Counted from the stretch's first letter, positions 1 through 12,262 are shown. The stretch is 64,000 bases of DNA from Allobosea sp. (GCA_024231975.1 JAAEQB010000080.1:47808-111807); one strand, 5' to 3'. The notes: generated by a model from the letters alone, not told the origin. Translations and numbers: made by a program.

Positions 1-291
1 GCCGAGCACCATCTTGACGCCGTCGCCGACGAACTTGTTGGCGACCGACACGCCCTGCTTCGGATCCGAGACGTCGTCGCCGACCAGGATCTGGATCTTC
101 TGGCCGAGGATGCCGCCCGCCGCGTTGATGTCTTCGGCAGCCTGTTCCGCCCCGTTCTTCAGCTGCGCGCCGAACGCCGCATTCGGACCCGTGATCGGGC
201 CGCCGACGCCGAGCTTGATCTGTGCGTTCGCCACGCCCGAAAGGGCAAGGACCGCGCCAAGGGCAATTCCGCCCAAGAGCAGCTTCTTCAT
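1..291 (-). CDS. livK: Branched-chain amino-acid ABC transporter, periplasmic substrate-binding protein (N-terminal part)
   Basis: Only the first 97 codons are inside the window; the gene runs off the left edge. The protein opens with a Sec signal peptide (MKKLLLGG, a hydrophobic stretch, then an ANA-Q cleavage site near residue 23). A LivJ/LivK-type mature start follows: IKLGVGGPITG, then INAAGGILGQKI and VGDDVSDPKQG. A strong GGGGAG ribosome site lies about 9 bases before the ATG. It is the last gene of the minus-strand liv cluster, 147 bp after the small membrane protein, and should deliver the amino acid to LivHM. The ligand (Leu/Ile/Val or another amino acid) cannot be read from sequence. 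Confidence 0.9.
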   Translation of the reverse strand, partial: MKKLLLGGIALGAVLALSGVANAQIKLGVGGPITGPNAAFGAQLKNGAEQAAEDINAAGGILGQKIQILVGDDVSDPKQGVSVANKFVGDGVKMVLG

Positions 292-438
292 GCGTTGTGA
301 CTCCCCTGTGAGTATATTACGGGTCGGCTTGGCCGTCCCGTCTCGGCGCGTGGTGCCACCGGAATACGCAGTCTTGCGCTTTTTCGCGGTGCTGTCACGC
401 GGCAAGCCCAGTGAACTTTCGTGGTGTTTTCGCCGGCC

Positions 439-795
439 TCAGGCGCTCGCACGCGCCTTCCAGCTGAAGGGTCCGGTGCGCTCGTAGAGCCAGCGATATT
501 GCGTCGTCATCTGCCGCGCCCGGTTGTAGCGCCAGCCGGCGAGGGCGAAGGCGAAGAGCACGATCGTATCGACGATGTAGTAGTGCAGCGTCAGCAGCGT
601 CGCCTCGAACAGGGCGAAGTGGATGAAGCGGATCACCAGCCCGAGGATCAGCGTGTAGAAGACGAGCTGGAGCGGCGGGCGCCAGGTGATCGCCACCGCC
701 CGCCCGGCCATCCAGGCGGCCCAGCCGCCCATCACCACCGTCACCAGCAGGAACAGCCAGATGGTCGGCTCTTCATAGAGGATGCCCTGCATCAT
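439..795 (-). CDS. Small membrane protein of the liv cluster (DUF6867-like)
   Basis: A 118-aa protein with three hydrophobic helices (about residues 10-32, 40-62 and 68-88) and a basic C-terminal tail. It lies 25 bp after livF on the same strand and before livK, so it is probably co-transcribed with the transporter. The sequence resembles the small alphaproteobacterial DUF6867 family, which is commonly found beside branched-chain amino-acid transporter genes; I recognise the family by context and general sequence, not by a catalytic motif. Two adjacent ATGs (795 and 792) follow a GGAG site. Function unknown; an accessory role in LivHMGF assembly or regulation is a guess. Confidence 0.75.
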   Translation of the reverse strand: MMQGILYEEPTIWLFLLVTVVMGGWAAWMAGRAVAITWRPPLQLVFYTLILGLVIRFIHFALFEATLLTLHYYIVDTIVLFAFALAGWRYNRARQMTTQYRWLYERTGPFSWKARASA

Positions 796-820
796 CGTGC
801 TCCGTTCAAGCCCGCGGCGC

Positions 821-1548
<728 letters not shown>

Positions 1549-1552
<4 letters not shown>

Positions 1553-2384
1553 AGGCCGACCTCCGCTTCCACCTGCTCGACCTCTTCGTCGTCGACGCCG
1601 AGATAGGCCGCGATCACCTTGGGATCGGCCTGCACTTCGGCCGGCGTGCCGTCCGCGATCTTGGTGCCGTAGTCGAGCACCACGACATGATCAGAGATTT
1701 CCATCACCACCGACATGTCGTGTTCGATCAGCAGGAGCGCCGTGCCGTGGTCCCTACGGATCGACAGGAGCAGATTGTTGAGGTCGAGGCTCTCGCGGGG
1801 GTTGAGGCCTGCGGCCGGCTCGTCGAGGCAAAGCAGCACCGGGTCGGTGCACATCGCCCGGGCGATCTCCAGGCGGCGCTGATCACCATAGGGCAGGTCC
1901 GCGGCGGGATCGTCGGCGCGATGGGTCAGGTTGATCTTGTCGAGCCAGGTCTTGGCCTTCTCGATCGCCTCCTTCTCGCGCGCCTTGTAGCCGCCGATGC
2001 CGAGCACACCGAGGAAGGTGAAGCCCGAGGCGATCATCAACGGGTTGTGCTGCGCGACCAGCAGGTTCTCCAGCACCGTCATGCCGCCAAACAGGCGGAT
2101 ATTCTGGAAGGTGCGGGCGACCTTGGCCTTCCAGGCGATGCGGAAATCCGGCATGCGCTCGAGCAGGTAGCTGTCGCCGCTATCCTGTGTCAGCGTCATC
2201 ATGCCTTCGGTCGGCTTGTAGAAGCCGGTGATACAGTTGAACACCGTGGTCTTGCCGGCGCCGTTGGGGCCGATCAGGGCGGTGATGTCGCCCTTGCGGG
2301 CCTCGAAGGAGAGGTCGTTGACGGCGGTCAGGCCGCCGAAGCGCATGGTGACATGCTCGACCTGGAGGAGAGGCTTGGTCGTCA

Positions 2385-2385
<1 letters not shown>
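1549..2385 (-). CDS. livG: Branched-chain amino-acid ABC transporter ATP-binding protein LivG
   Basis: A 278-aa ABC ATPase with Walker A GPNGAGKTT (about residue 37), the atypical signature LPYGDQRRLE that distinguishes LivG from LivF, Walker B VLLCLDEPAAGLNP, and the LivG-type end AAYLGVDDEE. Its start codon shares one base with the livM stop, and its end overlaps livF by 4 bp. It forms the nucleotide-binding heterodimer with LivF. An acidic tail of about 15 residues after YLGV is a small extension. Confidence 0.95.
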
Positions 2386-3767
<1,382 letters not shown>

Positions 3768-3772
3768 GGGCG

Positions 3773-4690
3773 TCAGACCTTCTCGACTTCCGGCCGGCCG
3801 AGGATGCCGGAGGGCATGAACACGAGAACGACCGCGAGGATGCAGAAGGCGGCGACGTCCTTGTAGTCGATGGTGAAATAGGCCGACCACATCACCTCGA
3901 TCAGGCCGATCAGCAGCCCGCCCAGCACCGCGCCGGGAAGCGAGCCGATGCCGCCGAGGACCGCCGCGGTGAAGGCCTTGACGCCGGGCGTGAAGCCGTC
4001 GGCGAAGTTCACGACGCCGTAGAGCACGAGGTACATGACGCCGGCGACCGCCGCGAGCGCCGCGCCCATCACGAAGGTGATCGAGATGGTGCGATCGACA
4101 TCGATGCCGAGCAGGGACGCCATCTTGCGATCCTGCTCGCAGGCGCGCTGGGCCCGGCCGAGCGGCGTCTTCTGCACCAGGTACCAGAAGGCGGCGAGCA
4201 GCACGACCGTCGTCACGATGATGACGATCTGCTTGTAGGAGATCGAGACCGGATAGGTCGAGCTGTCGATCAGCAGGATCGACTGGTTCAGCATCGGCGG
4301 CGTCGGCTTGTTGCGCGGCCCCTGCACGACCTGGACGAAGTTCATCAGGAAGATCGACATGCCGATCGCCGAGATCAGCGGCGCGAGCCGGAACGAACCG
4401 CGCAACGGCCGGTAGGCCACCCGCTCGATCGTCCAGTTCCACAGCGAGGTGAAGAACATCGCCAGGATCAGGACGAAGAACAGTGACAGCACGATCAGGC
4501 CGGCGCCGAGCCAGGCCGAAATCAGCATGAAGAAGATCAGTGCGATGAAGGCTGACAGCATGAACACGTCGCCATGGGCGAAATTCACCATGCCGATGAT
4601 GCCGAAGACCATCGTGTAGCCGATGGCGATGAGGCCGTAGATCGACCCCAGGGTCAGCCCATTGATGAGCTGCTGGACGAATACTTCCAT
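3773..4690 (-). CDS. livH: Branched-chain amino-acid ABC transporter permease LivH
   Basis: First gene of the liv operon, 305 aa. The start MEVFVQQLINGL matches LivH N-termini; a 9-residue upstream extension is possible but has no homology. About eight hydrophobic segments carry the LivH hallmarks GSIYGLIAIGYTMVFGIIGMVNFAHGD and the cytoplasmic coupling segment GRAQRACEQDRKMASLLGIDVDR. With LivM it forms the channel. The candidate promoter lies 110-140 bp upstream. LivM follows after 5 bp. Confidence 0.94.
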   Translation of the reverse strand: MEVFVQQLINGLTLGSIYGLIAIGYTMVFGIIGMVNFAHGDVFMLSAFIALIFFMLISAWLGAGLIVLSLFFVLILAMFFTSLWNWTIERVAYRPLRGSFRLAPLISAIGMSIFLMNFVQVVQGPRNKPTPPMLNQSILLIDSSTYPVSISYKQIVIIVTTVVLLAAFWYLVQKTPLGRAQRACEQDRKMASLLGIDVDRTISITFVMGAALAAVAGVMYLVLYGVVNFADGFTPGVKAFTAAVLGGIGSLPGAVLGGLLIGLIEVMWSAYFTIDYKDVAAFCILAVVLVFMPSGILGRPEVEKV

Positions 4691-4800
4691 GGAACGACGC
4701 CTAACCCCTCGAATCAATTACCCGTTCTTGTTGCGCGGCATGACACCGGCGCATGCGGGATGCGACTTCGGCGCAGAGCTACCAACCGACTGCGCGCTCG

Positions 4801-4829
4801 ACAATCACTCCGCGCCACATTTCTGTCAA
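4801..4829 (-). promoter_or_regulatory. Candidate promoter of the liv operon
   Basis: Read on the minus strand: a consensus -35 box TTGACA (4829-4824), a 17-base spacer and a weak -10 GATTGT (4806-4801), about 110 bases before the livH start. The -35 is perfect and the spacing ideal, but the -10 is poor, which is common in alphaproteobacteria. No start-site evidence. Confidence 0.4.
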
Positions 4830-4846
4830 AAGCAATCTGCGTCACT

Positions 4847-4858
4847 TTGCATATGCAA
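4847..4858. promoter_or_regulatory. Perfect 12-bp palindrome upstream of the liv promoter
   Basis: TTGCATATGCAA is perfectly self-complementary and lies 17 bases upstream of the minus-strand TTGACA box. That position suits an activator or repressor of the liv operon. The binding protein is unknown; an Lrp- or LacI-type regulator is a guess. Confidence 0.4.
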
Positions 4859-5096
4859 TAGGCAGCCGATGCTGCGGCCCTGCGCGCATTCGGCGCAAGA
4901 TGATTGCTCAGCATGCAGTACACGATCCCGCGATATCGGACCCTGCTGTCGCCGATGTCGCACTACCCCAGCGCGAGATACCGGAATGGTGGCTCCAATC
5001 GCGTTCCGGACCCGCGCTTTAGGCCTCGCGCGCCGGCCCGAGCGCTGCCACGATCGCCCTCCCCGCGAATCCCGCTTCCCGCTTTCCAGGTGCGCC

Positions 5097-6239
5097 ATGG
5101 TCCTCGCCGCCCCTCCCGTCGCCGACGCCGCCTATGACAAGGCGCTCGCTCTGCTCGACCGCGTCCCGCTGATCGACGGTCACAACGACCTGCCTTTCGT
5201 CGTGCGGCTCGACCGGGCGGCGAAGGGCGATCTCGCCGCCTACGATCTCGGCAAGGTCCATCCCGAGACCGACACCGACATCCCGCGCATGCAGGCCGGC
5301 AAGCTCGCCGGGCAGTTCTTCGCGGCCTATGTCCCGCCGAATCATCCCAAGCCCGCCGGCTTCGCGCTGGCCCAGATCGCGCTGATGCGCCGGATCTGGC
5401 AGCGCCATCCCGACGTCTTCCGGCCCGGCCTGTCGGCTGACGATGTCGAGGCGGCCCAGAAGGAAGGCCGCATCGCCCTGTTCATGACGATCGAGAACGG
5501 CTCGGCGCTCGACAACGAGCTCGACGCGCTCGACGCCTATTGGGATCTCGGCGTCCGGCTGATGACGCTCTGCCACAACGACACCCATGACTGGTGCGAT
5601 TCGGCGACCGACGCGCCGCGCCACAACGGGCTCACCGCCTTCGGCAAGGACGTCATCGGCCGGATGAACAAGCTCGGCATGATCGTCGACCTCGCCCATG
5701 TCTCGCCCAAGGTGATGCACGACGTGCTCGACGTCAGCACGGCCCCCGTGGTCTGGTCGCACTCCAACGCCTTCTCGCTCTGCGACCACCCGCGCAATGT
5801 CCCGGACGATGTGCTCGACCGGGTCGCCAGGAACGACGGGCTGGTGATGGCGACCTTCGTGCCCGACTTCATCAGCCAGGCCTCGCGCGACTGGCACCGC
5901 CCGGCCAAGGACCAGTATGGCAAGACACCGGAAGGGCTCGACTACAAGAAGGCCGAGGCCGAGATCGTCCGTACTGCAGGTCCTCGCCCCAAGGCGACGC
6001 TGGCTGAATATTGCGACCACGTCGAATACCTCGCCCGGCGGATCGGCCACGATCATATCGGCATCGGCTCCGACTTCTTCGGCGGCCTCAATCCCGAAGG
6101 GCTGGAGGATGCCTCGACCTTCCCGGCGGCGATCGCCGAGCTGATCCGGCGCGGCTGGTCGGATGAGAACCTCGCCAAGCTCGCCGGCGGCAACATGCTC
6201 CGGCTGATGCGCTCGGTCGCGAGCATTGCCGTGCGCTGA
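5097..6239 (+). CDS. Membrane dipeptidase family protein (peptidase M19)
   Basis: A 380-aa zinc-dependent dipeptidase of the renal-dipeptidase family. Visible family marks are the N-terminal metal site DGHNDLP (about residue 25), the glutamate in TIENGSALD (bridging metal ligand, about 130), LCHNDTHDW, DLAHVSPKV, the histidine in VWSHSNAF and the late DHIGIGSDFFGG with NMLRLM at the C-terminus. No signal peptide is present, so a cytoplasmic dipeptidase is likely. The ATG at 5097 follows an AGG site and places the conserved start correctly. It is divergent from the liv operon; supply of amino acids from dipeptides would fit that neighbourhood. Confidence 0.92.
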   Translation: MVLAAPPVADAAYDKALALLDRVPLIDGHNDLPFVVRLDRAAKGDLAAYDLGKVHPETDTDIPRMQAGKLAGQFFAAYVPPNHPKPAGFALAQIALMRRIWQRHPDVFRPGLSADDVEAAQKEGRIALFMTIENGSALDNELDALDAYWDLGVRLMTLCHNDTHDWCDSATDAPRHNGLTAFGKDVIGRMNKLGMIVDLAHVSPKVMHDVLDVSTAPVVWSHSNAFSLCDHPRNVPDDVLDRVARNDGLVMATFVPDFISQASRDWHRPAKDQYGKTPEGLDYKKAEAEIVRTAGPRPKATLAEYCDHVEYLARRIGHDHIGIGSDFFGGLNPEGLEDASTFPAAIAELIRRGWSDENLAKLAGGNMLRLMRSVASIAVR

Positions 6240-6368
6240 GCGCGGCAATCGACAAGGCGAAAACGAGGCAAAATTTTAAAGGTATCCTGACAACGCTGCC
6301 GGACCCGACCTTGCGAACGGGGAAGAAGCGCGAGCTTCTTTCCTGTCCGCGCCAGAACAGCCCGGACA

Positions 6369-8885
6369 GTGCCCGTGAATCTCTTTCCCGCTTCGATCAG
6401 GAACTACCTAGTCGCCACCATGGCGTGCCTGTGCGTGCCCGGCCTCGGCGCGCTCGCCTTTCTCGCCGAGCAGGCCGTCGAGGACGTCCTGACCAGCCGG
6501 CGCCTCGTCGAGCTGGTCGCAGCCGACGAAGCCCTCCTCAACGCCGGCAACACCATCCGCTCCAATCGCGGCCAGGCCCAGACCGCGATCCAGGTCGCCG
6601 ACGATCCGGCGCCGACGCTGAAGAAGATCGAGCAGGCCAACCGCGACGCGCTCGCCAGCGCCATGACCCTGCTGCGCAGCACCGACCTCGCCGACCGCAA
6701 GGCGCTCGCCGACGCGATCGACCAGAAGGAAAAGGCGACAGCGTCGAAGCTGCCGGAGATCTATGCCGAGGCCGGCAAGCCGAAGCCGCAGCGCAGCCTC
6801 GCCGCGACGATGCCCTGGTACAATGGCGTCGGCGATATCGAGACCGCGATGACCGCAGCCTCAGACGCGACCTCGACGGCGGTGCGCCTGTCCGATCCGG
6901 CGCTCGCCGACCTGCAGAACTTCAAGGCCGCCGGCTGGCGCGTGCGCTCGAGCTACGGCACGCAGTGTTCGATCCTGCGCCCCGTCTTCGGCAGCAACAA
7001 GCCGATGGATGCCGCGCAGCTGCGCCGGCTCGGCGAGATGCGCGGCGCCTCCGATTCCAGCGTGGCGCAGTTGACGCAGATGGCGGCGCGCCCGGGCGTC
7101 AGCCCCGAGCTGGTGCGCAAGGTCGGCGCCATGAACAGCGAGGTCACCGCCGCCAACCGCCTGATGGACGAGCAGCTCGGCCGCGTCGGCCAGGGCAGCA
7201 GCCCGGTCGTCGGCGCCGAGGAATGGACCAAGCAGTGCAACGGTCCGTTCAATACGATCCTCGCCGCCGTCGGCCAGTCCTTCGACGAGATGGAGAATGT
7301 GACGCAGGCGACGCTGGCGCGCGCCTGGACCCGGCTCGCCATCACCGGCGGCCTCTTCCTCGCCCTGCTCGCGATCTGCGTCGTGAGCTGGCGCGGCGTG
7401 CAGCGCCGCATCACCCGGCCGCTGGTCCAGCTCCAGACCGCGCTCTCCGGCATGCAGGCCGGTGACTTCGCCCAGAAGATTCCCGCCCCGCCCTGCCCCG
7501 ACGAGATCGGCACGCTGAGCGAAGCGCTCGAGGACTACCGCCAGAACGCGCTCGCGCTCGAAACCAACCGGCGCGACCGCGAGGTCGCGATGCTGGCCGA
7601 CGCCGAGCAGGCCGCCAAGGTCCGCACCCTCGTCGGCGAGGTCGCGCAGATCGTCGCGGCCGCCCGCGCCGGTGACTTCTCCGGCCAGGCTGAGGCCGGG
7701 GATGTCGAGGGGCCGCTGCGCGAGCTGGTCGAGGGCGTCAACGAGATCAACGCCGTCGTCGATGCCGCGACCACCGAATTCGCTGAGGCGATGCAGTCGC
7801 TCGCCGGCGGTGATCTCACCCATCGCGTGACCACCGGCTATCGCGGCCGCTTCGCCGCGCTGCAGGAGGCGATCAACCAGACCGCCGAGCGGCTCTCGAC
7901 GACGATGCGGACGATCCAGGCCAACGCCTCCGATGTCGGCCTCTCGGCCCGCGAGATCTCGACCGGCGCCGACGATCTCTCCAAACGCACCGAGGAGCAG
8001 GCCTCCTCGCTGGAAGAGAGCGCCGCAACGACCGAGGAGCTGGCGGCGTCCGTCAAGGCGTCGGCCCAGGCTTCGCAGCAGGCGGTGCGTCAGGCCGGCC
8101 AGGCCATGCAGGTCGCCCAGGACGGGGGCGCCATCGCCGGCGAGGCAGTCGCGGCCATGGCCCGGATCGAGGGCGCCTCGAAGAAGATCTCCGAGATCGT
8201 CTCGGTGATCGACGGCATCGCCTTCCAGACCAACCTGCTCGCGCTCAACGCGGCGGTCGAAGCCGCCCGCGCCGGCGACGCCGGCAAGGGTTTTGCCGTC
8301 GTCGCCTCCGAGGTGCGCACGCTGGCGCAGCGCTCGGGTGAGGCCGCCAAGGACATTTCGGGGCTGATCTCCTCGTCGAACACCGAGGTCGAGGCGGGCG
8401 TGAAGCTGGTCAAGCAGGCCGGCGACGCACTGACCCGCATCGTCGAGGCTTCGCGCGGCGTCCAGACCACCATCTCGGAGGTCGCCACCGCCTCGAGCGA
8501 GCAGGCCAACGGCATCGAGGAGATGAGCCAGACCGTCGCGCATATGGACGAGATGACCCAGGCCAATGCCGCGCTCGCCGAGCAGAGCGCGGCCTCGGCC
8601 AACGCACTCGCCGGCAAGATCGCCGAGCTCAATGCGCTGGTCGCGACGTTCAGGACCGGCGGCGAGCTTGCGCCGGTCGCCAGAGCACCGGCTGCTCCCT
8701 ATGCTCCCCCGCCCCTGCGCACCTCCGACCTGGCAGCGATCGCGAACGGCCAAGGCGCGGAACCGGAACGCCTGCGCAAGCTCGCGGCTGCGATCGCCGA
8801 GCAGAAAAAGGCAGCGCCGCGCCAGACTCCGGCCCGCAAGCAGGCCAATACCCGCTCGGACGAGTCCGGCTGGGAAGAGTTCTAG
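6369..8885 (+). CDS. Methyl-accepting chemotaxis protein with CheR-type C-terminal tail
   Basis: An 838-aa transmembrane chemoreceptor with a GTG start. TM1 is at about residues 11-33, followed by a periplasmic domain of about 285 residues with two cysteines (C200, C290), then TM2 at about 322-341. HAMP follows at 342-394, a second HAMP-like region up to about 510, then the signalling hairpin with the invariant tip [19 protein letters not shown] near 617. The protein ends GWEEF, close to the NWETF/DWEEF pentapeptide that tethers CheR and CheB. An intrinsic terminator follows. The ligand is unknown. The next gene is a second receptor with a nearly identical signalling core. Confidence 0.93.
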   Translation: MPVNLFPASIRNYLVATMACLCVPGLGALAFLAEQAVEDVLTSRRLVELVAADEALLNAGNTIRSNRGQAQTAIQVADDPAPTLKKIEQANRDALASAMTLLRSTDLADRKALADAIDQKEKATASKLPEIYAEAGKPKPQRSLAATMPWYNGVGDIETAMTAASDATSTAVRLSDPALADLQNFKAAGWRVRSSYGTQCSILRPVFGSNKPMDAAQLRRLGEMRGASDSSVAQLTQMAARPGVSPELVRKVGAMNSEVTAANRLMDEQLGRVGQGSSPVVGAEEWTKQCNGPFNTILAAVGQSFDEMENVTQATLARAWTRLAITGGLFLALLAICVVSWRGVQRRITRPLVQLQTALSGMQAGDFAQKIPAPPCPDEIGTLSEALEDYRQNALALETNRRDREVAMLADAEQAAKVRTLVGEVAQIVAAARAGDFSGQAEAGDVEGPLRELVEGVNEINAVVDAATTEFAEAMQSLAGGDLTHRVTTGYRGRFAALQEAINQTAERLSTTMRTIQANASDVGLSAREISTGADDLSKRTEEQASSLEESAATTEELAASVKASAQASQQAVRQAGQAMQVAQDGGAIAGEAVAAMARIEGASKKISEIVSVIDGIAFQTNLLALNAAVEAARAGDAGKGFAVVASEVRTLAQRSGEAAKDISGLISSSNTEVEAGVKLVKQAGDALTRIVEASRGVQTTISEVATASSEQANGIEEMSQTVAHMDEMTQANAALAEQSAASANALAGKIAELNALVATFRTGGELAPVARAPAAPYAPPPLRTSDLAAIANGQGAEPERLRKLAAAIAEQKKAAPRQTPARKQANTRSDESGWEEF

Positions 8886-8904
8886 GGCGCACAGGCCGTC
8901 TTGG

Positions 8905-8943
8905 AAAAAGCGGGCGCAGCCTCCAGGCCGCGCCCGTTTTTTT
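8905..8943 (+). terminator. Intrinsic terminator after the first chemoreceptor gene
   Basis: A 7-bp GC stem (8911-8917 with 8930-8936) followed by seven T and preceded by five A. It can stop transcription on the plus strand and separates the two chemoreceptor genes. Confidence 0.8.
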
Positions 8944-9007
8944 CGTTTAGCGGAACATTAAGCCTGTTTTGGCAGAGTTTCGGCCGATCTCGACAGGTGT
9001 GAGGGTC

Positions 9008-11182
9008 ATGGCGTTGTCTACCGAACACTCGCGCTCGGCCGCATCGCGCCTGACGATCCAGCTCAGGATCGCGCTGGTCAGTGTCGTCTTCGTCCTGGGC
9101 CTCGTGCTGATTGGCATGGCGTCGTGGACAGGCAGCGGCCGGCTCACCGCCGCCTTCGAGGATCACAAGGCCTATTCCGCCCTCGCCGCCCGCTCGCGCG
9201 AAGTCGGTGCCGCGAGCTTCGCGCTGAAAGCCTTGAGCCGCGATGTCCGCTTTCGCCAGGAAACGACGGATATCAAGGACTTCGGCAGCGGTCTTGAATC
9301 ACTGAAACAGGCGATTGCACGGCTCGGCGGCGCCAACGGAGCCGAGCGCGTACGCGACAGCATCGCCGCGCTCGACGCGCCGATGAAAGCGATCGAGGCC
9401 GACTTCAAGGCGATCAGCGCGATGCAGCTCGCTTTGCGTTCCGCCGCTCCCGAAGGTCTCGCCGCCAGGCTGGAAGACGCCGCCGAAGCTCTGGAGACCA
9501 AGGTGCGCTCCAACAGCATGGGCTCGGATTCAGCCGACCTCGCCCGCCTGCCCGGTATCCTCGCGGCGCTGCGCCGGATCGACGCCGCCTATCGCCTCTC
9601 CCTCGACGAGAGCCTGCTCGGGCAGTGGGAGGTCGAGCAGGGCCGCTTCGAGCGCGCGCTCGGCCGCCCGGGCGTTCCCGCCGAGGCCAAGGCCGAGATC
9701 GAGCCGACCTTCAGGACTTACGCCGAGATCGTCCCCGCCTGGAGCAAGGCCGAGAAGGACTTCATGCTCGCCGGCGAGAAGCTCTCGGGCGAATTCGACC
9801 TGATCGCCCCGCCGCTGCAGGAGCTCGAGACCCGGCTCTCGACCGAGGAGGCGCAGGCCGGCGCCCGCCTCTCCGAGGCGCAGAGCTGGACGCAGATGAT
9901 CATCCTGGGGACGATCGCGGCCGCGCTCGTGCTCGGCCTGATCGCCGCCTTCATCGTCGGGCGTACCACCGCCCTGCCGCTCCGCCGCCTACGCGACGCC
10001 ATGCTGAAGCTCGCCGCCGGCGACTACGAGGTCGCCATCGCCGGCCTGTCGCGTCGCGACGAGATCGGCCAGATGGCGCAGGCAGTGCAGGTCTTCAAGG
10101 ACAATGGCCTCGCCGTGCAGCGGCTGGAGGCCGAGACCAGCGAGGGCCGGGCCGCAGCCGAGCGCCAGAACCTCGCCATTGCCCGCCAGCGCGAGGAGGC
10201 TGCCGCAGCGCAAGGCTCGCTGCTCGCCGAGCAGCGCGAAGTCGTCGCCCTGCTGGCCGAAGCGCTTGCCCGCCTCTCGCAGGGTGACCTCACCGTGCGG
10301 ATCGAGGATGTCGTCGCGCAGGACTACGAGACGCTGAAGCAGGATTTCAACAGCGCGATCGAGCGCCTCGCCGCCACCGTCGACGCAATCAAGGCAACCT
10401 CGATCGAGGTTGCGACCGCCGGCCGCGAGATCACCAGCGGCGCCGACGATCTCTCCAAGCGCACCGAGGAACAGGCCTCTTCGCTGGAGGAAAGCGCCGC
10501 AACCACCGAGGAGCTCGCCGCCTCGGTCAAGGCTGCGGCCGACGCCTCGCGCCAGGCCGCCAGGCTCTCGCATGAGGCGAGCGGCATCGCCCGCAAGGGC
10601 GGCGCCATCGTCGACGATGCGGTCCAAGCGATGACCCGGATCGAGGACGCTTCGAAGAAGATCTCGGACATCACCTCGGTGATCGACGAAATCGCCTTCC
10701 AGACCAACCTGCTTGCGCTCAACGCCGCGGTCGAGGCCGCCCGCGCCGGCGATGCCGGCAAAGGCTTCGCGGTCGTCGCCAGCGAGGTTCGTACCCTCGC
10801 CCAGCGCTCCGCCGAGGCCGCCAAGAGCATCTCGGCGCTGATCAAGGCCTCGAACACGCAGGTCGGCGACGGCGTCGAGCTGGTGCGCTCGGCCGGCGCG
10901 GCGCTCGGCCAGATCGTCGAGGCGTCGCAGCGCGTCGCGACGACGGTCACCGAGGTCTCCTCGGCCTCGTCCGAGCAGGCCAGCGGCATCGACGAGATGA
11001 GCCAGACCATCGCCCATATGGACGAGATGACTCAAGCGAACGCCGCGCTCGCCGAAGAGAGCGCCGCCTCGGCCACGGCGCTGGCGCAGCAGATCGAGCG
11101 GCTGAACGGCCTGGTCGCGGCGTTCCGGACGCATGATGGCAGCCATGCCATCGACTTCTCCCACGAGCGGCGCCGCGCCTGA
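9008..11182 (+). CDS. Methyl-accepting chemotaxis protein
   Basis: A 724-aa transmembrane chemoreceptor. TM1 is at about residues 21-38, followed by a mainly helical periplasmic sensor of about 250 residues, TM2 at about 297-318, then HAMP ([20 protein letters not shown]). A second HAMP-like region ([10 protein letters not shown]) leads into the signalling hairpin with [19 protein letters not shown] at about 565. I use the ATG at 9008 after a GAGGG site; a TTG 39 bases upstream is also in frame. Unlike the preceding receptor it ends in a basic tail (HERRRA) with no pentapeptide. It has its own promoter region after the terminator. Confidence 0.92.
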   Translation: MALSTEHSRSAASRLTIQLRIALVSVVFVLGLVLIGMASWTGSGRLTAAFEDHKAYSALAARSREVGAASFALKALSRDVRFRQETTDIKDFGSGLESLKQAIARLGGANGAERVRDSIAALDAPMKAIEADFKAISAMQLALRSAAPEGLAARLEDAAEALETKVRSNSMGSDSADLARLPGILAALRRIDAAYRLSLDESLLGQWEVEQGRFERALGRPGVPAEAKAEIEPTFRTYAEIVPAWSKAEKDFMLAGEKLSGEFDLIAPPLQELETRLSTEEAQAGARLSEAQSWTQMIILGTIAAALVLGLIAAFIVGRTTALPLRRLRDAMLKLAAGDYEVAIAGLSRRDEIGQMAQAVQVFKDNGLAVQRLEAETSEGRAAAERQNLAIARQREEAAAAQGSLLAEQREVVALLAEALARLSQGDLTVRIEDVVAQDYETLKQDFNSAIERLAATVDAIKATSIEVATAGREITSGADDLSKRTEEQASSLEESAATTEELAASVKAAADASRQAARLSHEASGIARKGGAIVDDAVQAMTRIEDASKKISDITSVIDEIAFQTNLLALNAAVEAARAGDAGKGFAVVASEVRTLAQRSAEAAKSISALIKASNTQVGDGVELVRSAGAALGQIVEASQRVATTVTEVSSASSEQASGIDEMSQTIAHMDEMTQANAALAEESAASATALAQQIERLNGLVAAFRTHDGSHAIDFSHERRRA

Positions 11183-11221
11183 TCGAAGTGCTCGTTCGTC
11201 TAACAAGCAAGCTCATCCCCT

Positions 11222-11346
11222 TCCCCCCGCTTGCGGTGGGGAAGGGTTAGGGATGGGGGGCCGGAAAGCAGGGCACCATTCTTCTTCCAGTCTGGTGCCA
11301 AGCGGCGCTACCCCCCACCCAACCCTCCCCACCGCAAGCGGGGGGA
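11222..11346. repeat. Intergenic long inverted repeat (GC-rich, REP-like)
   Basis: Two arms of about 37-40 bp face each other (about 11222-11260 and 11310-11346). The inner core CCCCCGCTTGCGGTGGGGA is perfectly complementary between the arms. About 50 bp lie between them, including a smaller GGCACCA/TGGTGCC hairpin. Such C-rich and G-rich palindromic elements are common between genes of Hyphomicrobiales. It contains no gene and can fold into a long hairpin. Confidence 0.75.
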
Positions 11347-11451
11347 GGGCTTGAGCCTCGCAGACGCCATGAGCCTCTTTCGGCAACAGTTGACGGGAGC
11401 GGCACAGCCGGCGCATGGCTGCGCCCTCTTTCAGGACGCAGCCTTCATCAC

Positions 11452-12249
11452 ATGACCGGTTCCGGCACCGACCGCACCCGCCCGTCCATTGCGGGACAGG
11501 CCCCCATCGTCATCCTCGTCGAACCGCAGCTCGCCGAGAATATCGGCATGTGCGCCCGCGCCATGGCGAATTTCGGCCTGACGGAACTGCGCCTCGTCGC
11601 GCCGCGCGATGGCTGGCCGAGCGGTGGCGGCCTGAAGAAGGGCGCGACTGCTGCCGCTTCCGGCGCCACCCATATCCTCGACAATGCCCGGCTCTTCCCC
11701 GATGCCGCCGCAGCGATCGCCGATCTCAACCATGTGCTGGCGACGACCGCCCGCGAGCGCGGCCAGATGAAGCGCGTCTTCACCCCGGCCGAGGCGATGC
11801 CGGGTCTCGGCGAACGCATCGCGACCGGCGAGCGCGTCGGCATCCTGTTCGGGCGCGAGCGCATCGGCTTGACCAATGAGGAGATCAGCTTCGCCGACGC
11901 GATCCTGACCTTCCCGGTCAACCCCGCCTTCGCCTCCCTCAATCTGGCGCAGGCGGTGCTGCTCTGCGGCTATGAATGGCTGAAGACCAATGGCGGCGAG
12001 CCGGCTTTCCGCGAGAACAACCCCTCCCCGCCGGCGAGCCGCGCCACCGTCCTCTCGATGTTTGACTATCTCGAAGGCGAGCTCGATCGCTGCGGCTTCT
12101 TCCCGCCCGGCAAGAAGCCGATCATGACCGCCAATCTGCGCGACATCCTGCACCGGCTCGACATGACCGAGCAGGAGGCGCGCACCCTGCGCGGCGTCTT
12201 CAAGTCGCTGGCCGAGGGGCCGAGAGCCGGCCGCGAGCCGAAAGCCTGA
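11452..12249 (+). CDS. trmJ: tRNA (cytidine/uridine-32-2'-O)-methyltransferase TrmJ-like (SPOUT family)
   Basis: A 265-aa SpoU/TrmH-superfamily enzyme with the trefoil-knot motifs in order: motif 1 VEPQLAENIGMCARAMANFG (residues about 22-41), motif 2 GILFGRERIGLTNEE (about 133) and motif 3 FPVNPAFASLNLAQAV (about 157). ENIG with the arginine in motif 1, and GRERIGL, match TrmJ rather than TrmL. It should transfer a methyl from S-adenosylmethionine to the ribose of tRNA position 32. The C-terminal helical extension is normal. It stands alone between a repeat element and a convergent ABC operon. Confidence 0.9.
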   Translation: MTGSGTDRTRPSIAGQAPIVILVEPQLAENIGMCARAMANFGLTELRLVAPRDGWPSGGGLKKGATAAASGATHILDNARLFPDAAAAIADLNHVLATTARERGQMKRVFTPAEAMPGLGERIATGERVGILFGRERIGLTNEEISFADAILTFPVNPAFASLNLAQAVLLCGYEWLKTNGGEPAFRENNPSPPASRATVLSMFDYLEGELDRCGFFPPGKKPIMTANLRDILHRLDMTEQEARTLRGVFKSLAEGPRAGREPKA

Positions 12250-12262
12250 CGATCTCCGCATG

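Larger units (their letters stand above)
4691..5096. other. Intergenic region between the liv operon and the dipeptidase gene
   Basis: 406 bp without a convincing gene. It separates the divergent livH and dipeptidase genes, so it should hold both promoters. A minus-strand -35-like TTGACA and a perfect 12-bp palindrome are listed separately. Frames that stay open through this stretch are upstream extensions of the dipeptidase frame and lack protein-like composition. Confidence 0.7.

Noticed and set aside
3768..4442. Long upstream extension of the livM frame
   Set aside because: It runs antisense across livH, is rich in Arg, Ala and Asp with no membrane segments, and stops matching LivM before the ATG at 3767.
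6861..8753. 630-codon open frame antisense to the first chemoreceptor
   Set aside because: A high-GC shadow frame; composition is Gly/Arg/Asp/Leu-rich without domain motifs, and the plus-strand receptor is complete.
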